Below, in pieces: positions 9,359 through 16,940 of a stretch of 63,328 nucleotides of DNA; position 1 is the first letter of the stretch; each line of letters begins with the position of its first letter. The stretch comes from CAWHPS01 sp963831235 (GTDB lineage Bacteria; Fibrobacterota; OXYB2-FULL-49-7; JAEUSG01), in assembly GCA_963831235.1 (NCBI GenBank), contig CAWHPS010000012.1, forward strand, positions 1-63,328, written 5' to 3'. The position numbers were made by a program, and so were the translations under genes. The notes beneath the pieces were generated by a model, which made no database searches, was not told the origin of the DNA, and worked only from the letters and a program-made list of their open reading frames with translations.

Positions 9359-10092
9359 ATTTTATCCATTAATTCAGGGCATAAGTTAGGCAACTCGAAA
9401 TTAACAAAGTTTGCTACACCAGCTGGGTCAGAAAATAAGGAAGCATGGTGAATATTCATTATGCCTAACTCTTGCCTTATCCTCTTCGATGGATTTTTGC
9501 CATTCTTTTTCACGATTTCTATCTTTACAAATTCTTTTTCATCAGTGTTTTCAGTGAATTTGTTGTTTGTGGGGTGAAAAGAGAAAAACCCTGATTGTCG
9601 TATTATCCTATTTGTTATCGGCGGTGGTTTAATCATAAACCATTCTTTCGACTTTTCCGGGGATTGCTTTATATGGTCAGCCCATTTAAATTTTGAATTG
9701 CAAACCTTAATTGCCCATATAGCCCCATAATTTGGGTCATCGGTAAATTTTGAAATAATGTTTTCTACTGCAAAATATATTGCGACCAATGGATTGGAAG
9801 TCCAATCTAATAAAGGTGTTTTTAAACCAAAATGCTGAGCATAAAATAACCATCTCCAATTATTATCCTCATGCAAGTAATTGGGTTGTGGAAACTCCTT
9901 GCACCTATCCTTAAATTTATGAAATAATTCAAATATAGATTTTAATTTCAACCCCTTAGGGTGTAACTCAACATCCCATTGTTTACTTCTTTGTCCGCGA
10001 AAAGACCAATAATCATTTTCTCTTAGACTCATGCAGTAATTTATTATGGATTGCAAATCATTTAATTGAACAACTTTAATAGCTTTGTTCAT
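9355..10092 (-). CDS. FRG-domain protein
   Basis: 245 residues with the hallmarks of the FRG domain (named for its Phe-Arg-Gly motif). WSFRGQRSKQW lies near residue 30 and AQHFGLKTPLLDWTSNP near residue 85. YFAVEN, RQSGFFSFHP and a C-terminal HHASLFSDPAGVANFVN follow. FRG proteins are common next to toxins and phage-defence genes and have an ADP-ribosyltransferase-like appearance, but their reaction is not established. It is the first gene of the minus-strand cassette, and the next gene starts inside its stop codon. No signal peptide is present, so a cytoplasmic role is likely. The cassette promoter should lie in 10093-10134, immediately before repeat copy 2. Confidence 0.8.
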   Translation of the reverse strand: MNKAIKVVQLNDLQSIINYCMSLRENDYWSFRGQRSKQWDVELHPKGLKLKSIFELFHKFKDRCKEFPQPNYLHEDNNWRWLFYAQHFGLKTPLLDWTSNPLVAIYFAVENIISKFTDDPNYGAIWAIKVCNSKFKWADHIKQSPEKSKEWFMIKPPPITNRIIRQSGFFSFHPTNNKFTENTDEKEFVKIEIVKKNGKNPSKRIRQELGIMNIHHASLFSDPAGVANFVNFELPNLCPELMDKI

Positions 10093-10327
10093 ATTTTACC
10101 AAAATGTCTTTGATTGTATCGGCAACTTTTCAGTTAAAATTACGATATGACAGGATTTCCAATCAAGAATATTCCTTTGCAAAATTAGAAAATGATAAGA
10201 GAACAACATAAATGCTAATAATCCCTGCATGAATTACGCGATTCCACATAGAGCTTGACAAGAAATCCTCCGTAAGGTTAATTTTACTTCTGTCGTTTTT
10301 GGTAAACAGAATAAATACACAATAAAT

Positions 10328-11197
10328 ATGCATAGAATTATTCATCATCCCGTATTCATAACCTTGGGGATGATCATCATTCTCTTGTTTTTATTGACTT
10401 TTGATCTTTACCATTCTGCTACACGTTATCTTTATTTTTCAACCGAGATCGGAATACTCCTTTTTGCCATGCTGATTTATTTTCCGGCGCTCAATGGGAT
10501 TAAATGGAATGACCCACCAGAAAAAGAAGATATGACACCACAGCCGGAATGGAAAACCTTTGCAAAAAGACTATTTACCTGGTTTTTTATTTTGGCTTTG
10601 TTTCTTGCTCTTATCTGGATAGTGCAAGGGTTTCTGAATCAGGAGAATATTGGGGTATGGCTGAAAAAAGGCTTCTGGTATATCTATTATATTGGCATTT
10701 TCTCTGTTTCGCTTCTCCTTATTAAGCGACACCTTCAATATGTTCACCCAATGGCAATGATCACGACCATCATTATTATGGTCTATTTCCTTACCACATA
10801 CGAGATGCTTCTTTTTTACCAGAACACGGGCTGGACATACAACAATACAGTTATAGGAATGTTGCTGGGTGTCCCAATTGACAATATTCTATTCATCTAT
10901 CCCGTTGCCCCTGCCCTAACGATGGTCTTTTATTCTATTCTAACACGGCATTACAATGACTTGAAGGCTTTCTGGCTTCTTAACCTTATTCTTGCGCCCT
11001 GTTCTATAATAGTAGAACTTATCGGCATTTACCCTTTAAACCTATGGGAAATCAACAATGAAAAATCAATCTGCCCCATGGGCCAAACAAATCTTGAAGA
11101 ATTCCTTTATTACTTCCTTTTTCAATACTTTTCCATTATCCTCTATGTTTTCTTTACAAAACAATTCAAAGAAAAAACGACTACTACGATACGCTAA
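10328..11197 (+). CDS. Multi-pass membrane protein with lycopene-cyclase-like repeats, copy 2
   Basis: Paralogue of the protein at 700-1569, also 289 residues, with the same eight or so spans and the same GVPIDNILFIYPVAP and TNLEEFLYYF motifs. Differences cluster in the N-terminal half (for example IIHHPVFITLGMII replaces the copy-1 start), while residues 140-280 are essentially unchanged. It begins the second three-gene set and overlaps the following HD-GYP gene in another reading frame, as in copy 1. Keeping the frame intact in both copies argues that the gene is functional. The substrate is unknown. Confidence 0.7.
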   Translation: MHRIIHHPVFITLGMIIILLFLLTFDLYHSATRYLYFSTEIGILLFAMLIYFPALNGIKWNDPPEKEDMTPQPEWKTFAKRLFTWFFILALFLALIWIVQGFLNQENIGVWLKKGFWYIYYIGIFSVSLLLIKRHLQYVHPMAMITTIIIMVYFLTTYEMLLFYQNTGWTYNNTVIGMLLGVPIDNILFIYPVAPALTMVFYSILTRHYNDLKAFWLLNLILAPCSIIVELIGIYPLNLWEINNEKSICPMGQTNLEEFLYYFLFQYFSIILYVFFTKQFKEKTTTTIR

Positions 11198-12371
11198 GGT
11201 AATTCTTAAGCCCCGTAGTACCCAGCATGTGCCGGACTTGGAATATGCCCTTACATTGGTTTTTATTGCAATTGGGTTTACTGCCGGTCTTTGGTTCTGC
11301 CGCAGGGAACCCTTTATTTTTGGTATTTGCCTGACATGCATCTGCGTGTTGACGGGTCTGTTTGTTGAATTCACTATCCGGCGGGGACGGTTTTCGTACC
11401 ATACTCTTGCACAGCGTCTGGGTTGGTACATTTACCCTTTGGCAATGGTTGTTTCGACCATAATTTTGTACGAATATAAACCTTCTTATCTGTTTTACAT
11501 CCAGATCATTTGGATATTGATGCTTTTTTTCTATAACGGTTTCCGTATCCGTAGTCAATTCTTATTACTCGCACTCAGTTTAAATGTTTTGTCTGTTCTA
11601 TTGATAGCCATGATTCTTCCTTCACGGTTCTTTGACAAATTCATCTATCTCTTCATCGGCTTGAGTGTTTTAATCATCGCTGAAATCCAGAGAAGGGTTT
11701 TCCGAGACATTTCAGGAGAAAATAGGCGGAGGATAAACCAAGTTGAAATAAACTCACTTTTCGAAATGGAACATACACAACGGGAGATTATTTTCAAATT
11801 CAGTGAAATTGCAGAATCCCGATCTCGTGAAACAGGAAATCATGTCCGGCGTGTAGCTGAATACAGCCGGATATTGGCAATCGCAAGTGGCATGGAACCA
11901 AGGAAAGCAGATTTACTGACAGCCGTTTCCCCTATGCATGATATCGGCAAATTGGGTATTCCAGAGTCTATCCTTGCAAAACCCACTTTTTTGAGTGATG
12001 AAGAAAGACAGATGATGGAGCGCCACACCACCATCGGTTATGAAATGCTCAAGTCTTCTTCCAGAGAGGTTTTTACATCTGCGGCTATAATAGCCCATCA
12101 GCACCATGAAAAATTCAACGGCGAGGGCTATCCATCAAGATTAAAAGGACAGGATATTCACATCTTTGGCCGCATTACTGCGCTTGCCGATGTTTTTGAC
12201 GCTCTGGCCTCAGATCGCTGTTATAAGAAGTCATGGCCTCTGGAAAAGGTTCTTGAACTTTTTCGGACTGAACGTGGCAACCATTTTGATCCCGCATTGG
12301 TAGATGTGTTTTTCAATCAATTGGATCATATCAAGCTAATTCGTGATCGGTGGATTGACCGTGTTAATTGA
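11145..12371 (+). CDS. Membrane-anchored HD-GYP phosphodiesterase, copy 2
   Basis: Paralogue of 1517-2743 with identical catalytic motifs: HDIGKLGIP, HHEKFNGEGYP, and DVFDALASDRCYKK. Substitutions are conservative and mostly in the membrane half. The frame is open upstream to 11058 inside the previous gene. The ATG at 11145 corresponds to the start chosen in copy 1. It should hydrolyse cyclic di-GMP at the inner membrane. Two near-identical phosphodiesterases 9.6 kb apart, each between two cyclase-like membrane proteins, suggest the three proteins form one functional unit. Confidence 0.85.
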   Translation: MFSLQNNSKKKRLLRYAKVILKPRSTQHVPDLEYALTLVFIAIGFTAGLWFCRREPFIFGICLTCICVLTGLFVEFTIRRGRFSYHTLAQRLGWYIYPLAMVVSTIILYEYKPSYLFYIQIIWILMLFFYNGFRIRSQFLLLALSLNVLSVLLIAMILPSRFFDKFIYLFIGLSVLIIAEIQRRVFRDISGENRRRINQVEINSLFEMEHTQREIIFKFSEIAESRSRETGNHVRRVAEYSRILAIASGMEPRKADLLTAVSPMHDIGKLGIPESILAKPTFLSDEERQMMERHTTIGYEMLKSSSREVFTSAAIIAHQHHEKFNGEGYPSRLKGQDIHIFGRITALADVFDALASDRCYKKSWPLEKVLELFRTERGNHFDPALVDVFFNQLDHIKLIRDRWIDRVN

Positions 12372-12383
12372 AAGGGTACAGTA

Positions 12384-13262
12384 ATGCCGGAATATACCAT
12401 ATCTCTGTTATTTTGGGTCCTACCACTTTTATTGATAGGAGTTTTTCTCAGCCGCAAAAAAAGGTTGGGACGTATTCAAAAGAAGGCTATTGCCATAAAT
12501 CTGGTAATTCTGGCAGGAGTCGGCTGGTTTTTGGATTTGGCCTTTGCAAAATTGTTTTTCATTTTCCCAAACCTTGCAATGACATTAAGAATCAATATCC
12601 GCCAAATTCCTATTGAGGAATTTCTATTTTACCTGTTCGGATTCTGGTTTATTGTATTGTTCTATGCATTTAATGATGAATATTTCCTTCGCAAATATAA
12701 CAAGGACGACCATGTTTACAGTAAGTTCGCCAGACGAATAAACAGCCTATTGGCGTTTTATTTCAGTCGAAGAACCCTTGCCCTGATAGCCGTGTCGCTT
12801 ATCGGTTTTACCCTACTTAAGCAGTGGCTGAACCCCGGCAAGACGATATTGCCGGGATACATCATCTTTCTGATGCTGTTTGCCTATTTGCCCTTTATTA
12901 TGTTTTGGCGCATCACTCGCAAGTTTGTAAATATAAGGGCTATAATCCTGGTTGTGACGGTTACAACCCTTATTTCGATTATTTGGGAGGTAACATTAGC
13001 CTTGCCGCGTGGCTATTGGGATTATAATCGTGATTATATGATCGGTATTTTTATTCCGATATGGCATAACCTGCCGGTAGAAGCAGTCACAGTATGGGTG
13101 TTCAGTTCTCTGATTATTCTTTCCTATGAATACACAAAGATTTATCTACACAGAAAAGCGCATCAGAAAATTAAAGTAAACGGGTACAAGAGAACGACAA
13201 TCGATAAGAACGTAAGTCTTGAGCAAACAAATATTGGTTTTAAAGATGAATATAAAGAGTGA
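12384..13262 (+). CDS. Multi-pass membrane protein with two lycopene-cyclase-like domains, copy 2
   Basis: Paralogue of 2756-3580, with the same IPIEEFLFY and NLPVEAVTVWVF motifs, but 292 residues because the C-terminal tail is replaced by an unrelated, highly charged 33-residue extension (from about residue 260). It lies 12 bp after the HD-GYP stop, the same spacing as copy 1. The tail swap marks the right end of the repeat and means the two paralogues have different cytoplasmic ends. As in copy 1, no carotenoid pathway genes accompany it. Confidence 0.7.
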   Translation: MPEYTISLLFWVLPLLLIGVFLSRKKRLGRIQKKAIAINLVILAGVGWFLDLAFAKLFFIFPNLAMTLRINIRQIPIEEFLFYLFGFWFIVLFYAFNDEYFLRKYNKDDHVYSKFARRINSLLAFYFSRRTLALIAVSLIGFTLLKQWLNPGKTILPGYIIFLMLFAYLPFIMFWRITRKFVNIRAIILVVTVTTLISIIWEVTLALPRGYWDYNRDYMIGIFIPIWHNLPVEAVTVWVFSSLIILSYEYTKIYLHRKAHQKIKVNGYKRTTIDKNVSLEQTNIGFKDEYKE

Positions 13263-13323
13263 TGCCACCATTGGCGCAATTTACAATTCCCTATGTCAAC
13301 AAGAATAAAGGCCGGAAAAAGCA

Positions 13324-13785
13324 ATGAATAGGTTATTTCATGGTTGGATAAGCCTGATAATGATGGGAACAATTGTTTCAATAGGTTTTTTTGAAATCTT
13401 TTCAAACTCAATAGTGTATTCAGCTCTTTATCTTGGGGTTGTTATTATCGGGCTGATCATTGTCCTAATCGCGTTTTGTTCAAAATGCAAATGTAAGGAT
13501 AGCTCTTGTCGACATATTATATTTGGCATTATTACAAGATATCTGTCTAAACGTATGCCTGGAAAATATTCCTTCTTTGATATTTTCTTAACTGTAATAG
13601 GGCTTTTAAGCATAATCATATTTCCGCAATACTGGTTGATAAAAAGTCCATTTTTATTCGGATTGTTTTGGACAACTTGCATAATATTGTTTATGGAGAT
13701 TACATTCTTTATATGTAAAAAATGCGAAAATGACTATTGCCCTGTAAAAATACTTGGTAAAACAAAGGAAATTAATTGTGGATGA
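13324..13785 (+). CDS. Small membrane protein with two Cys clusters
   Basis: 153 residues with four to five membrane spans. Two cytosolic-looking Cys clusters flank a pair of spans: CSKCKCKDSSC near residue 52 and CKKCENDYCP near residue 135. These could bind metal or an iron-sulfur cluster, but no known family fits. The stop overlaps the start of a 44-residue Cys-rich protein, so the pair is translationally coupled and may act together. It lies 61 bp after the second cyclase-like gene. Confidence 0.6.
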   Translation: MNRLFHGWISLIMMGTIVSIGFFEIFSNSIVYSALYLGVVIIGLIIVLIAFCSKCKCKDSSCRHIIFGIITRYLSKRMPGKYSFFDIFLTVIGLLSIIIFPQYWLIKSPFLFGLFWTTCIILFMEITFFICKKCENDYCPVKILGKTKEINCG

Positions 13786-13912
13786 ACCCGATTGTCGTTT
13801 TAATATAAAAGCCCTTTGCTGTTGTGCTCGGTCAGAACACCAATTGAAGCGTTGCCCCTTTGCGAATAAGAAAGAATGTAAATATTACAAGCCTGATACC
13901 GAAAAAGAGTAA
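13778..13912 (+). CDS. Cys-rich 44-residue protein
   Basis: A GTG at 13778 opens a 45-codon frame that overlaps the end of the preceding gene by 8 bp. The product is VDEPDCRFNIKALCCCARSE followed by RCPFANKKECKYYKP and an acidic end. It has six Cys residues (positions 6, 14, 15, 16, 26, 34), consistent with metal or iron-sulfur binding. The overlap with a membrane protein that also carries Cys clusters supports a real gene. No family was recognised, and the unusual start codon lowers certainty. Confidence 0.5.
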   Translation: MDEPDCRFNIKALCCCARSEHQLKRCPFANKKECKYYKPDTEKE

Positions 13913-13929
13913 ATCTGAAAGAATAAGTT

Positions 13930-14241
13930 ATGTCTGCAACAAAAAAGAATATTATCACTGAAATCTCAATCCGGACGGGCTTAACGCAAGTTGATGTTGG
14001 AATTGTTGTCGAGGCATTATTAGCTTCAATTTCTCAGACCCTTGTTGCAGGAAATAATATAGAAATCCGAGGTTTCGGTAGGTTCAAACTGAAAAAGCGA
14101 GCTGCCCATCTTGCCCGAAATCCGAGAAGCGGAGAAAAGGTTGAAATCAAAGAAGGTGTAAAACCAGTTTTTCAATCGAGCAGAGAATTGAAAAGCCGCG
14201 TTAATTTAGAAATGGCAACGCCAAAACAGCATCAGGACTAA
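13930..14241 (+). CDS. HU/IHF-family DNA-bending protein
   Basis: 103 residues, about the usual length plus a short tail. It shows the HU/IHF fold in order: N-terminal helices (KNIITEISIRTGLTQVDV), GNNIEIRGFGRFKLKKR, and the DNA-arm motif ARNPRSGEKVEI, where the Pro intercalates into DNA. The final 15 residues are a non-conserved polar extension. It is the first of two genes 3 bp apart, followed by a receiver-like protein. Extra HU genes are common on mobile DNA, which suits its position in the accessory region. Confidence 0.9.
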   Translation: MSATKKNIITEISIRTGLTQVDVGIVVEALLASISQTLVAGNNIEIRGFGRFKLKKRAAHLARNPRSGEKVEIKEGVKPVFQSSRELKSRVNLEMATPKQHQD

Positions 14242-14244
14242 AAC

Positions 14245-14682
14245 ATGATACCACAGACACTAACATCCAAAGGAAACACCTTCAATACTATTTTTGTATC
14301 CAAAGAGACTCTATCTGATGAAATCACGGATGTTTTAACCAAGAATAATTGTTCGCCTATTCAGATGATTAAGAATTTAGGGTTGGTTGAGAATAAACTT
14401 TCTGGAATGAAAAACATCGTGATTGTCGATTGGCAAGGGGACGTTCAAGCAATACTCACAGCGCTTCGTTCTTTTATGACACAAAACATTAAAATGCGGG
14501 TTAAAATGTTGCTTCTGGTCGATCAGCAAATTAAAGATGCGATCACGATGCTGGTTAAATACGATAATGTTAAATATGTATTCAAACCCATCACCAAAGA
14601 ACGGCTCCAAGTCGGATTGCGGATGCTCTTATATGAAAAGAAAGAAGCTGGTGATACGGAATCCGTGAAGGAAGCAAATTGA
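14245..14682 (+). CDS. Degenerate response-regulator receiver-like protein
   Basis: 145 residues. The fold order of a receiver domain can be traced: KNIVIVDWQGD (strand with Asp), then KMLLLVDQQIKDAI, and KYVFKPITKERLQVGLRMLL, where KP is the conserved Lys-Pro of receivers. The N-terminal acidic pair that binds magnesium is not visible, so phosphorylation is doubtful and a pseudo-receiver is likely. It starts 3 bp after the HU/IHF-like gene and faces two true receivers on the other strand. It could alternatively be an unrelated alpha/beta protein. Confidence 0.5.
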   Translation: MIPQTLTSKGNTFNTIFVSKETLSDEITDVLTKNNCSPIQMIKNLGLVENKLSGMKNIVIVDWQGDVQAILTALRSFMTQNIKMRVKMLLLVDQQIKDAITMLVKYDNVKYVFKPITKERLQVGLRMLLYEKKEAGDTESVKEAN

Positions 14683-14709
14683 GGGGTAAATCTGCTTACT
14701 TGTAAAACG

Positions 14710-15084
14710 CTATAAGGTATTCAGGATTTCCCTGATTCGGTCCATAGAAATAGGTTTCTCAAAGAAATGATCTACGGCGTTTTCGGCAATATGGTACTGT
14801 GATCCATTTTCCGAATAGGCGGTAATGACAATTATCTTGCACCCGGGCTGTAATTCCTTGGCTATTTTAACGACATCATAACCCTCAATAATCTCGGAAC
14901 CAGAAAGGCGAAGGTCGGAAATAACCGCTTGATACTTGTTTTGACGCAGAAAGTCCTTTGCCTCTTTCAACGAACGGGCAGCGTCAACGGTAGTTCTGTT
15001 ATTTTGTAAGATTTTCTGAAGTCCGAAAAGAAGTGCTTCCTCGTCTTCAACAATAAGCACACGTATTTTATCTGTCAAATCCAC
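14710..15084 (-). CDS. Single-domain response regulator (CheY-like)
   Basis: 124 residues, one receiver domain and no output domain. It has the acidic pair in VLIVEDEEALLFGL, the phospho-acceptor Asp in AVISDLRLSG, the Thr in IIVITAYSE and the Lys in FFEKPIS. It is about 70% alike by eye to the neighbour at 15244-15615, so the two arose by tandem duplication. It is the last gene of a minus-strand set after a STAS protein. Single-domain receivers next to STAS proteins often relay a kinase signal to a partner-switching pathway. Confidence 0.9.
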   Translation of the reverse strand: MDLTDKIRVLIVEDEEALLFGLQKILQNNRTTVDAARSLKEAKDFLRQNKYQAVISDLRLSGSEIIEGYDVVKIAKELQPGCKIIVITAYSENGSQYHIAENAVDHFFEKPISMDRIREILNTL

Positions 15085-15243
15085 ATCCGTTTTGTCGAAT
15101 TAGTACAATTTAACAAAGGCAAGCAAATCTATAGCCAGCTTTTAGCCGCTTTTATGCCAAAATTATGGGCGTGTTCACAATAATGATTATTCCGTTATCA
15201 AAATCATAAAAGAATAGGCGATTCTGATAATGGGCGTAAGACG

Positions 15244-15615
15244 CTATAAGGTGTTCAGAATTTCCCTGATACGGTCTACGGGAACTGGCTTCTCAAAGAA
15301 ATAATCCATATCACCTTCGGCAATATGTTGCTTGGACTCAGTTTCCGTATATGCTGTAATGACAATTATTTTGCATTTTGGCTGAAGTTCCCTTGTTATT
15401 TTAGCGACAGCATACCCCTCAATTACTACAACGCCAGCAAGTCGAAGGTCAGTAATCATAGCCTGATACTGGTTTTGACGCAGTAGCGTCTCCGCCTCTT
15501 TCAATGAACGAGCCGTATCAATGGTGGTTTTATCGTTTACAAGAAGTTTCTTAAGCCCGAAAAGAAGGGCTTCTTCGTCTTCAACGATAAGCACTCTTTT
15601 TGCATTATCACTCAT
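15244..15615 (-). CDS. Single-domain response regulator (CheY-like), paralogue
   Basis: 123 residues with all receiver residues: VLIVEDEEALLFGLKKLL, MITDLRLAG (Asp), IIVITAYTE (Thr) and FFEKPV (Lys). Its end (DRIREILNTL) is identical to that of the neighbouring regulator. It starts 21 bp after the STAS gene stop, so it is probably in the same transcript. No DNA-binding domain is present, and a protein partner must carry the output. Confidence 0.9.
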   Translation of the reverse strand: MSDNAKRVLIVEDEEALLFGLKKLLVNDKTTIDTARSLKEAETLLRQNQYQAMITDLRLAGVVVIEGYAVAKITRELQPKCKIIVITAYTETESKQHIAEGDMDYFFEKPVPVDRIREILNTL

Positions 15616-15636
15616 GGCAACATTCCTGTCTTACAA

Positions 15637-16008
15637 TTAAGGTGTTTTAAACGAAGCGACCGCATTTTCAACGGTATTGTAAATCTCGAAAACACTGATG
15701 ATATTGCTTTTTTCCAGAAGCTTTATGATAAGCTCGCTTACACAGGCAAGTTTAATGTCGCCGTTTAAGGCATTCGCTTTTTTCTTCGTATTGACTATGC
15801 TTGCAAGCGTCATACTTGCGATGAATCTGCCCTTTTCCATGTTAAGCACTATTTTTGTCGTGCCTTCATCAAGAAATCCACTAATCTTTTTCTCAAACTC
15901 TTCGGGGTTTTCTAAAAGAACAACATTTATTATGTTCACAACAAGAACGTCACCCATCTTTTGTGAAACGATGTCCGAAGGTTTTCTTTGAAAGCCAGAT
16001 TGTCTCAT
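15637..16008 (-). CDS. STAS-domain protein, anti-sigma-factor-antagonist type
   Basis: 123 residues with a SpoIIAA-like STAS fold: LVVNIINVVLLENPEEFEK, then TTKIVLNMEKGRFIASMTL, IVNTKKKANALNGDIKLACV and a C-terminal FEIYNTVENAVASF helix. The Ser in RFIASMTL sits where the family carries its regulatory phospho-Ser, although the usual DSSG context is altered. In known systems such proteins bind an anti-sigma kinase in a phosphorylation-controlled switch. No kinase or phosphatase is nearby, so its partner is elsewhere. It heads a minus-strand set with two receivers. Confidence 0.8.
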   Translation of the reverse strand: MRQSGFQRKPSDIVSQKMGDVLVVNIINVVLLENPEEFEKKISGFLDEGTTKIVLNMEKGRFIASMTLASIVNTKKKANALNGDIKLACVSELIIKLLEKSNIISVFEIYNTVENAVASFKTP

Positions 16009-16024
16009 TGCTATTTCTTCGTAT

Positions 16025-16149
16025 TACATGACTTTCGGCCATTCATAAACAATTGTGAATTAATATGAGACAACTGCTTCTTTCACTCGCAATGACGAAT
16101 ATTGTCTCAAATATAGTCACCGTTGATAGAAATGGCCGAAAGTCATGTA
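16025..16149. repeat. MITE/REP-like nested inverted repeat
   Basis: A perfect 19-bp inverted repeat (16025-16043 against 16131-16149, arm TACATGACTTTCGGCCATT) encloses a second one of 8 bp (TGAGACAA against TTGTCTCA). The inside contains a segment like GCTTCTTTCACTCGCAATGACG, which resembles dispersed palindromic repeats seen in many bacterial genomes. It has no coding capacity and lies between the STAS gene and the SWIB gene. It is probably a small non-autonomous element. Confidence 0.55.
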
Positions 16150-16282
16150 TTAAAGCTTCTTGATTCTTGACACGCAGGAAACATACATTACCAAGCTGCT
16201 ATTGTCAACATATCGCCACTCTCATTGATTGGATTGTGAGAAGGAGAAAAAACAAACCCAACCATTCTTACCTCGGAGAACT

Positions 16283-16428
16283 CAGCTACGAATCCACCAA
16301 TTAGCCTTGACAGGTTGGCAAGAAGGTTGGGCATTATTGCCCGACCAACTGTGCCTATCAAGGCTGTAAAAAATGGCGGAGTAATCCTTTTCTGGATACA
16401 CTTCACCTTTAAGGCGGATTCGTAGCTG
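16283..16428. repeat. Imperfect three-tier inverted repeat
   Basis: Three nested pairs share one centre: 16283-16298 with 16413-16428 (15 of 16 bases match), 16304-16315 with 16355-16366 (11 of 12), and GGGCA-TTAT-TGCCC at 16330-16343. A minus-strand open frame of 91 codons crosses it, but its start is a TTG without a good ribosome-binding site. I think this is a structured element or remnant, and I did not match it to a known class. Confidence 0.4.
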
Positions 16429-16583
16429 TCTATAATATTATCAATAGCCTCTGTAAATGGCAAAGGCTTTTCTATTTAATGTTCAATATCACGCCGCAAA
16501 CCGCTTCTGTTGCCTTGTGTCTATGGCACAACCTATTTTTGATACAGGAAAAACGCATTCACATTTTATCGAAGGGATTCAGT

Positions 16584-16865
16584 ATGGCAACGAAAGCCGT
16601 CAAGAAAGCCGCACGCAAACCAAACGCAGCGTTCATGAAGCCGGTGATACCAGATGAGGTGTTGTCAGTAGTCGTCGGATCAAAGCCGATACCCCGCACA
16701 GAAGTGACGAAGAAAATCTGGGCGTACATCAAGAAGAACGGTCTCCAAGACACAAAGAACAAACGCAACATCAACGCCGACGAAGCCCTAAAAGCTGTAT
16801 TCGGCGGCAAGAAGACAGTCAACATGTTTGAGATGACCAAGCTGGTCGCCAAGCATGTAAAATAA
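16584..16865 (+). CDS. SWIB/MDM2-domain protein
   Basis: 93 residues from the ATG at 16584; upstream in-frame codons lack family similarity. A short basic lead (KAVKKAARK) is followed by a complete SWIB domain: VVGSKPIPRTEVTKKIWAYI, KKNGLQDTKNKRNINADEAL and VFGGKKTVNMFEMTKLV. SWIB proteins in bacteria, notably Chlamydiae and environmental lineages, are small and DNA-associated with no firm biochemical role. A strong intrinsic terminator follows at 16892, so it is probably a single-gene unit. Confidence 0.9.
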   Translation: MATKAVKKAARKPNAAFMKPVIPDEVLSVVVGSKPIPRTEVTKKIWAYIKKNGLQDTKNKRNINADEALKAVFGGKKTVNMFEMTKLVAKHVK

Positions 16866-16891
16866 CATCGTCGATTTAGGTTTCACAGAAT

Positions 16892-16919
16892 ACCCCGTCC
16901 TTTTGGGCGGGGTGTTTTA
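16892..16919 (+). terminator. Intrinsic terminator after the SWIB gene
   Basis: A 9-bp GC-rich stem (16892-16900 with 16905-16913, one G-U pair) with a TTTT loop is followed by GTTTTAAT. This is a textbook intrinsic terminator, 27 bp after the SWIB stop. Confidence 0.85.
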
Positions 16920-16940
16920 ATCTTTATAGCAGGGGATACA

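Larger units (their letters stand above)
10135..13164 (+). repeat. Three-kilobase direct repeat, copy 2
   Basis: Second copy of the segment at 513-3536, same orientation. It carries intact versions of all three genes. By eye, the first protein differs from copy 1 at about 18 of 289 positions, nearly all before residue 140; the second half is almost identical, which may reflect gene conversion or tighter constraint. After 13164 the sequences diverge completely. Confidence 0.9.

Noticed and set aside
513..13164. Repeat as an assembly duplicate
   Set aside because: The copies differ at many positions, mostly silent, and have different tails and leaders.
16283..16428. Integron attC site
   Set aside because: A GCCCAAC box is present, but the matching GTTRRRY partner and cassette order are missing, and there is no integron integrase.
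16188..16463. 91-codon minus-strand gene
   Set aside because: TTG start, poor ribosome-binding site, crosses a strong inverted repeat and has no family.
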